Assembly: GCF_018223745.1 (NCBI RefSeq)
Contig: NZ_CP073653.1
Span: 549,001 to 613,000, forward strand
Reading direction: 5' to 3'
Source: Clostridium beijerinckii
GTDB taxonomy: Bacteria; Bacillota; Clostridia; Clostridiales; Clostridiaceae
Length of the DNA: 64,000 bases
In this document: piece by piece, positions 17,870-28,500 of the stretch
Layout of the letters: every line of letters starts with the position of its first letter
Position numbering within the stretch: the first letter of the stretch is position 1
Notes under the pieces: generated by a model
The model's database searches: none
Seen by the model: only the letters and a program-made list of their open reading frames with translations
Told to the model about the DNA's origin: nothing
Program-made: the position numbers and the translations under genes

Positions 17870-18670
17870 ATGGGAGTATCTATTGTAATAACTTCAGGTA
17901 AAGGTGGAGTTGGAAAAACAACAACTACAGCCAATATAGGAACTGCTTTAGCATCACTTGGTAAGAAAGTAGTTGTTATAGATGGAGATACAGGGCTTAG
18001 AAATTTAGATGTATTGCTAGGATTAGAAAACAGAATAGTATATACAATAATTGATGTTATAGAAGGAAGATGCAGATTAAAACAAGGGCTTATAAAAGAC
18101 AAGAGATTTGCAAATTTATTTCTTTTACCAACAGCGCAAACTAAGGATAAAGATGATATAAGTCCACAGGAAATGTTAAAAATAGTAAATGAATTAAAAG
18201 AAGAGTTTGATTATGTCTTAATAGATTCTCCAGCAGGAATAGAACAAGGTTTTGAAAATGCTGTAATAGGTGCAGAAAAAGCAATTATTGTTGTAAATCC
18301 AGAAATAACATCTGTTAGAGATGCTGATAGGGTTATTGGTAAGCTTGATTCAAAGGGATTGGAAGACCATTCTGTTATTGTAAATAGATTGAACTATGAA
18401 ATGACTAAGAATGGAGACATGCTTGATGTAGCTGATATTATTGAAACATTATCAGTAGAGTTACTTGGAGTAGTTCCGGATGATAAGAATATAACTATTT
18501 CAACTAATAAAGGTGAACCTATTGTGTTAGAAGAAGGTGCGATTGCTGGACAAGCATTCAGAAACATAGCTAGAAGAATTACAGGTGAAGAAGTTCCTAT
18601 TATTGATTTACATACAGAAGAGCATCAGGGATTTTTTAGCTCCTTAAAGAAGCTATTTAAGCGAAATTAA
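17870..18670 (+). CDS. minD: Septum-site ATPase MinD
   Basis: 266 residues with the deviant Walker A TSGKGGVGKTTTTANIG, switch motif VVIDGDTGLRNLDVLLG, Walker B-like DYVLIDSPAGIEQGF, and a C-terminal amphipathic membrane-targeting helix (FFSSLKKLFKRN). It binds membrane as an ATP dimer and recruits MinC. GGAGGG precedes the ATG. It is 20 bp after minC and 14 bp before minE. Confidence 0.98.
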   Translation: MGVSIVITSGKGGVGKTTTTANIGTALASLGKKVVVIDGDTGLRNLDVLLGLENRIVYTIIDVIEGRCRLKQGLIKDKRFANLFLLPTAQTKDKDDISPQEMLKIVNELKEEFDYVLIDSPAGIEQGFENAVIGAEKAIIVVNPEITSVRDADRVIGKLDSKGLEDHSVIVNRLNYEMTKNGDMLDVADIIETLSVELLGVVPDDKNITISTNKGEPIVLEEGAIAGQAFRNIARRITGEEVPIIDLHTEEHQGFFSSLKKLFKRN

Positions 18671-18684
18671 GGGAGGTTGAGAGA

Positions 18685-18954
18685 ATGGGTTTTTTTAAGA
18701 GTTTAAATAGTAAGCCAACACCTAAAGAAGTTGCAAAAGACAGACTAAAGCTAATTCTTATACATGATAGAGGAGAAATTGCCCCAGATATTATTGAGAA
18801 AATAAGAGAAGAGATTTTAGAAGTAATTTCTAAGTATATTGATATACAAGTTGAGGATGTTGAAATATCCGTAAATAAGAATGGAGATGAAGAAGGTGAA
18901 AATACTTCTGCATTAATAGCTAACATTCCAATTAAAAGTATAAAGGGAAGATAA
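18685..18954 (+). CDS. minE: Division topological specificity factor MinE
   Basis: 89 residues starting MGFFKSLNSKPTPKEVAKDRLKLILIHDRGEIAPDII, the membrane-targeting and anti-MinCD helix, followed by the dimerisation domain. It stimulates MinD ATPase and gives Min dynamics. Length is normal. A GGGAGG site precedes the ATG and a strong terminator follows the stop. Confidence 0.96.
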   Translation: MGFFKSLNSKPTPKEVAKDRLKLILIHDRGEIAPDIIEKIREEILEVISKYIDIQVEDVEISVNKNGDEEGENTSALIANIPIKSIKGR

Positions 18955-18979
18955 GTAACTTGTTTTGTTTAAATTATAA

Positions 18980-19040
18980 GAGATGTTTGTTTTAAAGAAT
19001 TGTATGGCTAATTCTTTAAAACAAGTCATCTCATTTTTTT
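18980..19040 (+). terminator. Terminator of minCDE
   Basis: Arms 18980-19000 and 19011-19032 pair over about 20 bp with one small internal mismatch, followed by a T run. Confidence 0.88.
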
Positions 19041-19223
19041 ATAATAATTAAGTTTGTTAAATATGGATGACTTTGGGTATTTAACAAGATATTATCTTTA
19101 AATTATTACAAAATTATTATGTTTTTTATACCCAATATAATTATTATGGAGAATGCGGTAATAATAATGTATAATTAAGATTGATTGAGTTATATAAGAT
19201 TAATATAACTAGGAGGTGAGATA

Positions 19224-20354
19224 TTGTTTAGACTATTAAAATTAGATATGAAATTAATTAAAGAAATTGATAAGACTATATTAATTTCTTTAATTCTTTT
19301 AATTTTATACGGAACATTTAATATATATCTATGCACAAAAGGACAATTTGGATTGAGTTTTGTAAAGCAACAGCTGGGTTGGTTTGCAATATCACTTGTA
19401 GCGTTATATATTTTTGTGGCAGTAGATTATAAGATAATATTTAACTATGTACCTATATTATATTGGGGAGTTGTAGTTCTTCTTATATTAACCATGGTTC
19501 CAGGGATTGGAATAGTAGTTAATGGTGCTAGAGGATGGATCCGTTTAGGAGTAGGTAACCTTCAGCCGTCAGAATTTGCAAAGTTTGTAATTATACTTAT
19601 GCTGGGTAAGAAGTTAGATGAGATGGACGGAAAAATAAATGATGTTAAGAATTTTTTAACACTAGCATTTTATTGCATAGTACCAGTAATATTTATTGTA
19701 ATCCAACCTGATATGGGAATGAGTATGGTATGTTTCTTTATAGTTTTAGGAATATTTTATACAATGGGGTTTGATACGAGAATTATTGCTGGAGGATTAG
19801 CCTGCTTAGTACTTGGAATAGTGATTGTGTGGAATTCAGGACTCATAGAAACATATCAAAAAGCAAGATTTACAGCATTTTTGAATCCAAGCATCGATGA
19901 TGCAAGTACGTATCATTTAAATCAGTCGTTGATTGCAATTGGTTCAGGTGGATTACTTGGAAGTAGTCCGTCGCTGGCTCAAGATGGGGTTACAACATAT
20001 GCTGCACAAAATGTACCAGAAGTTCAGACGGACTTTATTTTTGCTGCAATAGCAGATCAATGGGGCTTTTTAGGTGCAATTGTTTTGTTAATGCTTTACG
20101 GATTTCTTATATATAAGATGATTTCAGTAGCACGAACATCTAAAGATATATTTGGCTCAGTTATATGTGTTGGAATAGTGTCATATTTTTTATTTGCTAT
20201 ATTGCAGAATATAGGGATGACAATAGGATTACTACCAATTACAGGAATAACCCTGCCGCTTGTTAGCTATGGAGGAAGTTCATTGCTTACAACAGTAATT
20301 TCAATAGCACTAGTAATAAATGTAGGAATGAGAAGAAAAAAGATACACTTTTAG
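19224..20354 (+). CDS. rodA: Lipid II polymerase RodA (SEDS family)
   Basis: 376 residues with about ten membrane segments. SEDS signatures are present: GARGWIRLGVGNLQPSEFAKF, VIQPDMGMSMV, the Asp-containing extracellular loop EVQTDFIFAAIADQWGFLG and the C-terminal LPLVSYGGSSLLTT. RodA is the glycosyltransferase partner of PBP2 in lateral wall growth. FtsW is a possible alternative, but the position after minCDE favours RodA. The start is TTG 19224, supported by AGGAGGTGA 7 nt upstream. Confidence 0.93.
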   Translation: MFRLLKLDMKLIKEIDKTILISLILLILYGTFNIYLCTKGQFGLSFVKQQLGWFAISLVALYIFVAVDYKIIFNYVPILYWGVVVLLILTMVPGIGIVVNGARGWIRLGVGNLQPSEFAKFVIILMLGKKLDEMDGKINDVKNFLTLAFYCIVPVIFIVIQPDMGMSMVCFFIVLGIFYTMGFDTRIIAGGLACLVLGIVIVWNSGLIETYQKARFTAFLNPSIDDASTYHLNQSLIAIGSGGLLGSSPSLAQDGVTTYAAQNVPEVQTDFIFAAIADQWGFLGAIVLLMLYGFLIYKMISVARTSKDIFGSVICVGIVSYFLFAILQNIGMTIGLLPITGITLPLVSYGGSSLLTTVISIALVINVGMRRKKIHF

Positions 20355-20463
20355 AATATGCATGTTGCTATAATAAATTTATGCTATAATTTCAATAAGT
20401 TGAGTGCTCAATTTGGAGGGAAATGTAAAAAATAATTATAGTGAATATACCAAAATTATTTAT

Positions 20464-20556
20464 AAAATAATAGGATTAATAATTTTATCCAGTACAGTAG
20501 AAATTGCAAATAAGAATTTTGAGTACAGTATAAAATTATTAATCTTATTTTAATTT
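20464..20556. repeat. Long-range inverted repeat in the rodA downstream spacer
   Basis: A 14-bp perfect stem (20474-20487 with 20531-20544), extendable with a small bulge, encloses 43 nt that hold two direct copies of AGTACAGTA (20491-20499 and 20522-20530). The sequence TTTTAATTTTT follows. It may be a weak rodA terminator or a regulatory structure. The rest of the 417-bp spacer (20355-20771) shows no feature I can name. Confidence 0.45.
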
Positions 20557-20771
20557 TTAAGGATTATTTATTATAAAATAGATGATTTTCGAAGAGTAGG
20601 TATTAGTGGCATAAAAATTCTAGGCGGTGTATTTTTTTAATTAAGCAGCCTAAATGATATCTAAATATTGCGGAATGTAGCAAATACAAAGATTCTGCAA
20701 CAATTTTGTTCTCATAATTTTATGAAGTAGTAAATATACTTTAATGTGAATGAATTTGAAAGGAGTGTATC

Positions 20772-21248
20772 ATGGGCAGCTATAGATCAGCTTATGAGGA
20801 TTACTATAAGAACATTAATAATACAACGAAAGGAAGAAAGGATAAAAGGAACCATTTGACTTCAGGCAAGAAAGCTAATAATGCTATCATTGGTTCAAGA
20901 TATGGGAGTAATATGAAAAGTAACGATAAGATGATAAATGTTTTGATTAAGAGAATAACTAAGGAACTAACTGGAGCTACACTTTTATTGCTATTTTTTG
21001 TTGGATTGAAGTATACCCCTTACGCACAAGTACAAGAAATGCACATTAAATGTAAACAAGCATTAAACCGAAATTTTAATTATAACGAGTATATAGATAC
21101 TTTTAGTACAATGCAGATAGGAAATATAAAAGGTAAGGATTTAAAGATTGGAAATTTTACTGTAGATGATTTGAAAATTGAAAATTTAAAGTTAAGGACT
21201 TTTAATTTTATGGAATATATAAGAAGCAACAGTAATATGAACAATTAA
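20772..21248 (+). CDS. Membrane protein at the spoIVFA position, without peptidase domain
   Basis: 158 residues: a basic, low-complexity cytoplasmic N-terminus (1-60), one membrane segment (about 66-81, ATLLLLFFVGLKYTPYA) and a short outer part ending in KGKDLKIGNFTVDDLKIENLKLRTFNF. In clostridia the gene between rodA and spoIVFB usually codes for a SpoIVFA/LytM-like (M23) protein that holds SpoIVFB. The N-terminal architecture fits, but no M23 motif is present and only 120 bp remain before the next gene. I read it as a shortened SpoIVFA-like partner; this rests on context and topology. An AAAGGAG site precedes the ATG. Confidence 0.6.
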   Translation: MGSYRSAYEDYYKNINNTTKGRKDKRNHLTSGKKANNAIIGSRYGSNMKSNDKMINVLIKRITKELTGATLLLLFFVGLKYTPYAQVQEMHIKCKQALNRNFNYNEYIDTFSTMQIGNIKGKDLKIGNFTVDDLKIENLKLRTFNFMEYIRSNSNMNN

Positions 21249-21367
21249 ATTTATAGGAAATAACATATTATTATGAATATAAAATATATTTTAATATTTG
21301 ATTAAGTTCCATTTTTTACTTGTGCATTGCAAATTATTTTGATATAGCAATATTATAGGGGTTAGAA

Positions 21368-22225
21368 ATGAAGAAATGGTATATGGTATTGATTTTAGAA
21401 CTGTCGATATTAATGTGGCTTGGAGATTATGAAGGTTACATTGTTATTAGTTTTCTGTGGGTAATATTGCATGAATTTGCACATATGATAGTTGCAAGTA
21501 AATTTGGGTGCAAATTTAATAATGTTAATATTAGCATATTTGGTGCTAAAGTCGAATTAAGTGACATCGATGAGTTAACTGAAAGAAAAAAAATGATTTT
21601 ATATTTAGCTGGACCATTTTTCAATATTTTTATGGCTGTGGTTATGTGCTATTTATATGGATATTTTAAGTATCAAATTATTGAAGATAGTATAAAAGTT
21701 AATTTCTTTTTAGGAGCATTCAATTTATTGCCTGCTTATCCTCTTGATGGTTCAAGGGTATGTGAAATACTATTATCAAAGAAGCTATTATATAAAAGAT
21801 CAAAGAAAATTACAGAAATCTTTAGCTTTATTATTTCAGGAACATTATTTTTAATATTTATTATAATAATGATATTACATAAAGTTAATATAAGTTTATT
21901 TCTTGCAGTCATATTAATCACATATGCAACATTTATAGAAAAAGAAAAAACTATGTATATAATAATGGGAGATATGATCAAGAAAATAAGAAAGTTAAAA
22001 AAGCATAACTATATAGAGAATAAATCAATTTCTGTGTATTATAAAAAAGGTTTAGTTAATGTTTTATCTTTAGTTGATAAAAACAAATTTAACAGTTTTT
22101 ATATTCTTAATGATGACATGGAACTCATTAGTATAATACATGAAGATGAGCTTATAAAAGCATTAAAGGATTATGGAAATATAACACTAGAAGAGTATGT
22201 ACAATTAAAAAAGAAAAATAATTAA
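21368..22225 (+). CDS. spoIVFB: Site-2 intramembrane metalloprotease SpoIVFB
   Basis: 285 residues with several membrane helices, the zinc motif HEFAH (His35, Glu36, His39) in WVILHEFAHMIVASKFGCK, and the second ligand region NLLPAYPLDGSRVCEILL. The C-terminal cytoplasmic part (about 205-285) resembles the regulatory CBS-like tail of bacterial S2Ps. In spore-formers SpoIVFB cleaves pro-sigma-K in the mother cell membrane. TAGGGG precedes the ATG. The preceding SpoIVFA-like gene supports the assignment. Confidence 0.9.
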   Translation: MKKWYMVLILELSILMWLGDYEGYIVISFLWVILHEFAHMIVASKFGCKFNNVNISIFGAKVELSDIDELTERKKMILYLAGPFFNIFMAVVMCYLYGYFKYQIIEDSIKVNFFLGAFNLLPAYPLDGSRVCEILLSKKLLYKRSKKITEIFSFIISGTLFLIFIIIMILHKVNISLFLAVILITYATFIEKEKTMYIIMGDMIKKIRKLKKHNYIENKSISVYYKKGLVNVLSLVDKNKFNSFYILNDDMELISIIHEDELIKALKDYGNITLEEYVQLKKKNN

Positions 22226-22422
22226 GCTCGTTAAAAAATAACAGAAACGTAATGGTGATTTAACTTACTTTTTTTATAATTTAAGCATGTGATGAAGAGT
22301 AATAACTAGTACCATAATAAAAATGTATCTTCTATGTGTGAAAATGCACTTTTGTATTGTGATTCAGACAATTACTTGTTTATTACTCTCTAAATGTGAT
22401 TAAAAAGGGTAGGAGCGTTAAT

Positions 22423-23022
22423 ATGGATACTTTACTTCATGGGAAAATAGGCTATTTTCTTAGCAAGGAATTAATTGAGAGAGGCTACTCAAATATTATT
22501 GATAGTAACTTTTTTATTTATGGAAATGTGTTACCTGATTTAAAGCTCAAATATAGAATGACTATGCATAGTAAAAATGAGGATTGGGAGAAGGTTATAG
22601 GGATTATTGATGAAATAATTTATGGTGAAATTAAAAGAAATAAGGATATTTCAATTAAGCTAGGAATATTGAGTCATTACCTATGTGATTTTTTTACTTT
22701 TCCACATAATAAAGCTTTTGAAGGAAATATTATTAGGCATGAATTATATGAGCAAACTCAAAGAATTTTATGGTGGAAAAAGCTATCTGAAGTGTGGAAT
22801 GAATGCACAGAGGAATCCAGAATAGAATTAAAGTCTATAAATGATATAGTAGATTATATTGAAGATATGCACAGTATTTATATTAGAAATTTAGGAGATA
22901 AAAGGCGAGATATTTTTTTTAGTAATATTTTAGTGAGAGTAGTTTTGTCATCTATATTAAAAATAAAACAAAATATAGATGAATATAAAGTAGAAGAAAG
23001 TATTAATAGATGCATAGTATGA
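22423..23022 (+). CDS. Zinc-dependent phospholipase C-like protein
   Basis: 199 residues beginning MDTLLHGKIGYFLSKEL, with YGNVLPDLK, ILSHYLCDFFTFPHN and further helical segments. The spaced His and Asp residues match the zinc-dependent phospholipase C-like family found widely in clostridia. There is no signal peptide, unlike secreted alpha-toxin, so it is probably a cytoplasmic or unconventional member of unknown substrate. ATG 22423 follows AGGAG at 22411-22415 by 7 nt; an in-frame GTG at 22396 precedes that site and is not used. Confidence 0.75.
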   Translation: MDTLLHGKIGYFLSKELIERGYSNIIDSNFFIYGNVLPDLKLKYRMTMHSKNEDWEKVIGIIDEIIYGEIKRNKDISIKLGILSHYLCDFFTFPHNKAFEGNIIRHELYEQTQRILWWKKLSEVWNECTEESRIELKSINDIVDYIEDMHSIYIRNLGDKRRDIFFSNILVRVVLSSILKIKQNIDEYKVEESINRCIV

Positions 23023-23037
23023 TAATAGTTAGTAGTG

Positions 23038-23076
23038 TGGAGTTAATAATTAAAATTAATTATTAACTCCATTTCT
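23038..23076 (+). terminator. Terminator of the phospholipase-like gene
   Basis: Arms 23038-23052 and 23057-23071 are a perfect 15-bp stem with a 4-nt loop followed by TTTCTT. Confidence 0.82.
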
Positions 23077-23273
23077 TATATAGAAAATTTTAGATTTTTT
23101 ATGAATTACCAAAATTTAAAATATTAATTTATTGCTTTAACACAGGTATTTAAAAGTAACTGTATAAAAATTTGTGAAAAAATTATAATTTAATGCAAAA
23201 TTTTCATATGAAGAATCGTATTATATTTAGATAGTATAAAAAATAACTCATTATTAAAGATTGGAGGATATTT

Positions 23274-25364
23274 ATGAAAAAGAAAGGTATTATAAGCGGG
23301 ATATTAACATTATGTTTAATATTGTCTACTATTTCTATTCCGACATTTGCTGCGGATGAAGATAGCAAAAACTTAGAGCAAGCTATCATATCAGCAAAGA
23401 AAATTATAACAGTTCCAGATGATTATACAGAGTTTACACATAATTCAAGCGAACGTGAAGTTAGGGGGACAAAAGTTAGAATTTGGGATTTAAATTGGGC
23501 AGAAAAAGAAGATAAGAAAGGATCAATATCTGCATCAATAGGTGAAGATGGATTCTTATATCAATATAGTAATTATTATGGGGATAGCAAGGAGAGCAAA
23601 GACGGTTTAGCAAATATTACGAAAGATCAGGCCCAAGTTTCAGCAGAAGATTTTTTGAAAAATGTAATTCCAGAATATATTGGAGAAATAAAGTTAGTAA
23701 AAAATGATTCAGCTTCTTTTCAAGGAGATGAGTATAACTTTACTTATCAAAAGTTTGTAAATGAAATTCCGGTTAACTATATTTATATAAATGTTGGTGT
23801 AAATAAATACAGTGGGAAAGTGACATCATTTAGCAATGACAATTTAGAAGTAAAGGGAGCTGAATATCCTAATTTAAGTGGGATAATTGATTCTGTTACT
23901 GCAGAAAAAGCATATATAGATAAAATAGGTATAGATTTAAAATATTATTCTTATTATGATTATGAGAAGAAGAAAATGAATATATTTGCAGGATATGCTC
24001 CAAGTAATATAAGTGAATTTATTGATGCTAAAACTGGACAAGTAGTATCATATTCAAGTGATAATAAATTAGATGATAGAAATAAGGATCATTCATTAGT
24101 AAATGCTTCTGCAAATAATTTGGATAAAGCAAATCAAGAGTTGACACAAGAAGAGATGGATGCGATTCGGAATGTTGCAAATCTTATAAGTAAAGAAAAG
24201 GCAGAAAGTATACTTAGAGAAACATCTGATTTAATAACGGCTGATATGAAAGTTAGTGATGCATCATTAAATAAAAACTATCTTGATGATGAATATTCAT
24301 GGAATATTTCTTTTGACGGTGTATATGGAAGAGTGAATGCAAAATCTGGAGAAGTAATATCGTTACATTCTTATAATTATAATAAACTTGGAACAAGTGG
24401 TAATACTTCTAAGGCAGATGCGCAAAACACAGTAGAAAACTTTTTGAAAAAAGTAGCACCTAATAAGTTTACACAAACAAAGTTTAAGGATATAAATAAT
24501 CCAATTTTAAAGATTACTGATAGACCAATAGAAGAAAATACGTTTATGTTTAACTATGTACGTCAAGTGAATGGAATAGAGTTTTCTGGAAATTACTTAA
24601 ATGTTGAAGTAGATAAGAATACAGGGAAAATCATTGGTTATGATAATAACTGGTATGATAATGCCTCTTTTCCTGACATTAGTAATATTATAAGTAAGGA
24701 AGCTGCATTTAATAAAATTAAAGATTTAGCAGGATTCTCATTACAATATACAATGTTAGATCCAAATAAAGTTGGAATAGTGTATGACTTTATAAACAAG
24801 AATGATAGCTATATTATTGATCCTATAAATGGTATAAGGATAGATTATAGTGGAAAAGCATATAGAGAAAATAAATTACCAGAATATACAGATATAAATG
24901 GGCATTGGTGTGAAAAGACGGTAAAAGAGCTTTTAGATAATGGGTATTATATAGATGGAGAAAAATTTAATCCAAATATGAATATTACTCAAATGAATTT
25001 CTTTAAATATATATATTCGCCAGTAAAAAATAACTATAGCGATGATGAATTTTATGATATGTTAATTCAAAATGGAGTAATTAAAGATGAAGAAAAAGCT
25101 CCAAATTCAGTAGTATCATATAATGATGCCGCAAAATTTATTATAAGATACCTAGGATATGAGAAATTGGCTGGACATTCTGAAATATTTAATAGTCCTT
25201 TTAAAGATAATATAGAAGACGCATATAAAGGATATGCATCAATGTGTTATGCTCTTAATATCATTAAAGGGGATACTAATGGGAACTTTAATGGGTCACA
25301 CAATATAAGCAATGCAGAAGCAGCTGTAATTGTATATAACCTAATAAAGAATAACAGAAAATAG
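23274..25364 (+). CDS. Secreted YcdB/PepSY-like protein with SLH domains
   Basis: 696 residues: signal peptide (about 1-26, cleavage near TFAADED), then two long YcdB/YcdC-type regions (roughly 40-275 and 285-535) with PepSY-like repeats (ITKDQAQVSAEDFLKNV, TSKADAQNTVENFLKK, SGKVTSF and TGKIIGY strands). The C-terminal part (about 540-696) has S-layer homology repeats (YTDINGHWCEKTVKELLDNG; YNDAAKFIIRYLG; GYASMCYALNIIKGDTNGNF). SLH domains anchor proteins to pyruvylated wall polymer. PepSY-type domains often restrain proteases, but no enzyme domain is fused here. GGAGG precedes the ATG, and a terminator follows directly. Confidence 0.88.
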   Translation: MKKKGIISGILTLCLILSTISIPTFAADEDSKNLEQAIISAKKIITVPDDYTEFTHNSSEREVRGTKVRIWDLNWAEKEDKKGSISASIGEDGFLYQYSNYYGDSKESKDGLANITKDQAQVSAEDFLKNVIPEYIGEIKLVKNDSASFQGDEYNFTYQKFVNEIPVNYIYINVGVNKYSGKVTSFSNDNLEVKGAEYPNLSGIIDSVTAEKAYIDKIGIDLKYYSYYDYEKKKMNIFAGYAPSNISEFIDAKTGQVVSYSSDNKLDDRNKDHSLVNASANNLDKANQELTQEEMDAIRNVANLISKEKAESILRETSDLITADMKVSDASLNKNYLDDEYSWNISFDGVYGRVNAKSGEVISLHSYNYNKLGTSGNTSKADAQNTVENFLKKVAPNKFTQTKFKDINNPILKITDRPIEENTFMFNYVRQVNGIEFSGNYLNVEVDKNTGKIIGYDNNWYDNASFPDISNIISKEAAFNKIKDLAGFSLQYTMLDPNKVGIVYDFINKNDSYIIDPINGIRIDYSGKAYRENKLPEYTDINGHWCEKTVKELLDNGYYIDGEKFNPNMNITQMNFFKYIYSPVKNNYSDDEFYDMLIQNGVIKDEEKAPNSVVSYNDAAKFIIRYLGYEKLAGHSEIFNSPFKDNIEDAYKGYASMCYALNIIKGDTNGNFNGSHNISNAEAAVIVYNLIKNNRK

Positions 25365-25372
25365 ATTTAATG

Positions 25373-25411
25373 AAAGTGCTAATCTTTTTATGAGGATTAG
25401 CACTTTTTGTT
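25373..25411 (+). terminator. Terminator of the YcdB/SLH gene
   Basis: Arms 25373-25384 and 25395-25406 are a perfect 12-bp stem with a 10-nt loop, followed by a T run. Confidence 0.9.
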
Positions 25412-25531
25412 GGTGTAGTATGAAATGTGGAAATAAAGTCAATAAATTAGTATAATATGATGTAAACAACATATTTTATATGTGAAAAAGTTATTGTTTA
25501 GAATTGATATTACATAAGGGGAGAATAGCTG

Positions 25532-28500
25532 ATGTTAACATTTATTTTTTTACTAGCATTTCAGGGGTTTTCAGGTGGAGTAGCTGGATATATCACAAAT
25601 AAATATGCAGTTGATATGCTTTTTAAAGAATATACACCTTTAAAGCTAGGAGGGGTAATTAAAAAGAAGAAGGAGAAATTTATTGAAGAGATTAGCGAAT
25701 TAGTAGAAAGAGATATAATAAATGCAGATACATTAAGGTCCGAAATGCCTAATATAAATATAAATACATATATTAAACAAATGGCTCAAACTTTTTTTGA
25801 GAAACAATTAAGCAATAGTTTAGGAAATACTAAAATAGCTGAAATAGATGGTTTCTCAGAGAGCATACTTAAAAGTGAAGAATTTATAAGAAATAATCTA
25901 AATATACTCTTACCAGAATTAATAGATGGTCTTATGCGTAATGTTGATCTACAAGATATATTAAGTGAAAAACAGATATCAAAAGTTATAAATTCATGCT
26001 ATGAGCTACTGATTTGCGAATTTGAAAATGCCGATGCAGTGAATGGATTTATTTCTGATTTATACAAGGAAAATTCTAATATTACTTTAGCTGATATTTT
26101 TTCTAAAGAAGTCCAGAAAAAATTAACTGATAATATTATTGAGTGTGTTGAAAACATATTTAATAACGATATTTTATCAGATGAAAAGTCGTGCAAGATG
26201 TTTTTGGACAATATGCTTTCAAATATAAATGTAGATGCAACGCTTGTCAAATTACAAGACTCTATCGGAAGTCGGGATATTAATCATTTTATTACGGAAA
26301 CTCAGCAAGAAGAAGTTATTTCAAGATTATTCATTAAAATTACTGAATTTATTAACTCTTCTGAAGGAAAGGATTTAATATTAAAAATTACAAATGAGAT
26401 TGTTTCAATTGGGAAAAATATTGATTTTACTATTTATGAAATACTTCCTAAAGAGATGAAAAAATCACTTACGAATTTTATAAAAATAGCTATTCCTAAG
26501 GTCATGCCTTATATTTTGGAGTGGATTTCAAGTAATAAATCATCTTTGGATGAAATGATTGAATCCGCAATTGATGAAGCGATACAAGATATAGATGAAA
26601 GCATAAAGAAGCTTATAATCTCAAAGGTTAGGAATGCACTTATGGGAGATGTTTCATCTAAAAACAATATTGTTAATAAAATTATAAGCTATATTAATAA
26701 TAATTTTGATGATGAATCAAGTGATAAAATAGTAACTTCTATTATAGATTACTTGAAGGACACAAAGGTTAAAAACATAGTAGAATCATTGGAAAAATAC
26801 AATTTAGCTACATCTGATGATGTTGCTGAAATTATTACTAAAGTATTTGCAGCTCATGGAAAGAATACGTTGAGGATACTAATAAAATCTCAATTTTCAA
26901 AGAAAGTAAATGAGATTGCTAAGTTAGATTTGTTAAAATTATTCAATACAAAGCTTAAGCCAATGTTATATGAAAGTATTTTTAAAAACAAAACGAGATT
27001 ATGTAAAAACATAAATACTTTGATTGCACAATTCATAAATTCAAAGAGTGATGAAATATTCCACAAAAAATTATCAGAATTATTTAAAGATAAAAGTGTA
27101 TTTAGTTTATCTAATAAATTTTCAATATGGGCTAATAATTTGCTCAGAAAGAACAAAGATACATATAGCGAGAAATTAGAAGAGGTTATATTATCAAATG
27201 TTAAAAAACTTAAAATAGGAGATATATTATCAAACTATAATGTGAACATATTGGAATATATTGTGGATAATTCAGTATCAATTTATAGAGAAGCTGTGGA
27301 TAAATATAAGAATTATCAGATTAAGGAATTAGTTAATAAAGGATTTAATAAGGATCAATTATCAAATATTCTTATAAATAAAGGTTACCCAGCATTAATA
27401 TCTAAGCTTCCAAGTCTATTAAATGGAAATATTAAAAAAATTGCAAAAAATAGTTTAAGTAAATATGACGAGGATGAAATATGCGATATAGTTCAAGATT
27501 TTATGGGAAGTCAACTTAAACCACTTTCTGTTTTTGGTGCTGTTTTAGGTACTGTAGTTGGGATAATATATCAATTAATATTTCCAAATTCTATTGGACT
27601 TTACGGATTTCCAAGTAATATGTTTAATGGATTGTTGTCACTTGGAGTTATGGCATTTATAGGATACATAACAAATGTTGTAGCCTTGTGGATGATTTTC
27701 CATCCATACAAAGAAAATAAAATTATATCTAAAATACCATTTTTTAAGAAGTTTGCATTAGGATATATACCGGCACATAAAAATGAGTTCGCAATTGGAA
27801 TGGCGAAACTAATTGATGAAGAATTATTAAACAAAGAGGAAATTAATAAAAGTTTCAATTCTCATAAGGATAATATGTCTTCAGTACTAACTACCTTAGT
27901 TAAAAATAATAATTATCAAATTTTAGTTGACTTTGCTAGAAGTAAAAAGAATGATTTTGTAAAGTATATCTATAAAATAATCTTAAAGTATTGTAATAGT
28001 AGTTCAGGTTTATCCGAAGGAATTACTAACAGATTAAAAGAAAGCAAATTTGATAATTTTATCAAGGAAAGTTACATTCAGAATGGAATACCTAAAATAA
28101 TAAGTAGTATTAGTAATAGTAAAAGTTCTTTAACGAAGTTTATAGAAAATAAAATATCTTCAAATTACAAAATTGGTGATGTTATTTCAGAAGATATACT
28201 TATTGAAATTCAAAGTTATATTCAAGAGGAAGGCAATAAGCTTATACAAGATAATCTTAGTACTATTGAAAAGGTAGATTTTATAGATTTAATTACAAAA
28301 GAATACAAAGATTATTATTCTGTAGCGATAAAACAATCATGTAAAGAGGTTATAGGTAAAGATTCTATAGAAAAAGCAAAAGTTAATATAGGGAAATATG
28401 CATATGAATATTTTTCTAATGATTTTAAAATATATTTAGAAAATATGATAAGTAAATATTTATGTAATGGCTTAGATGAAAATAATGATGTGGGATCAAT

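Noticed and set aside
20413-20428. GGAGGG followed by ATG TAA, looking like a start-stop element
   Set aside because: The ATG is only 2 nt from the GGAGGG site, so it is unlikely to initiate; probably chance in AT-rich DNA.
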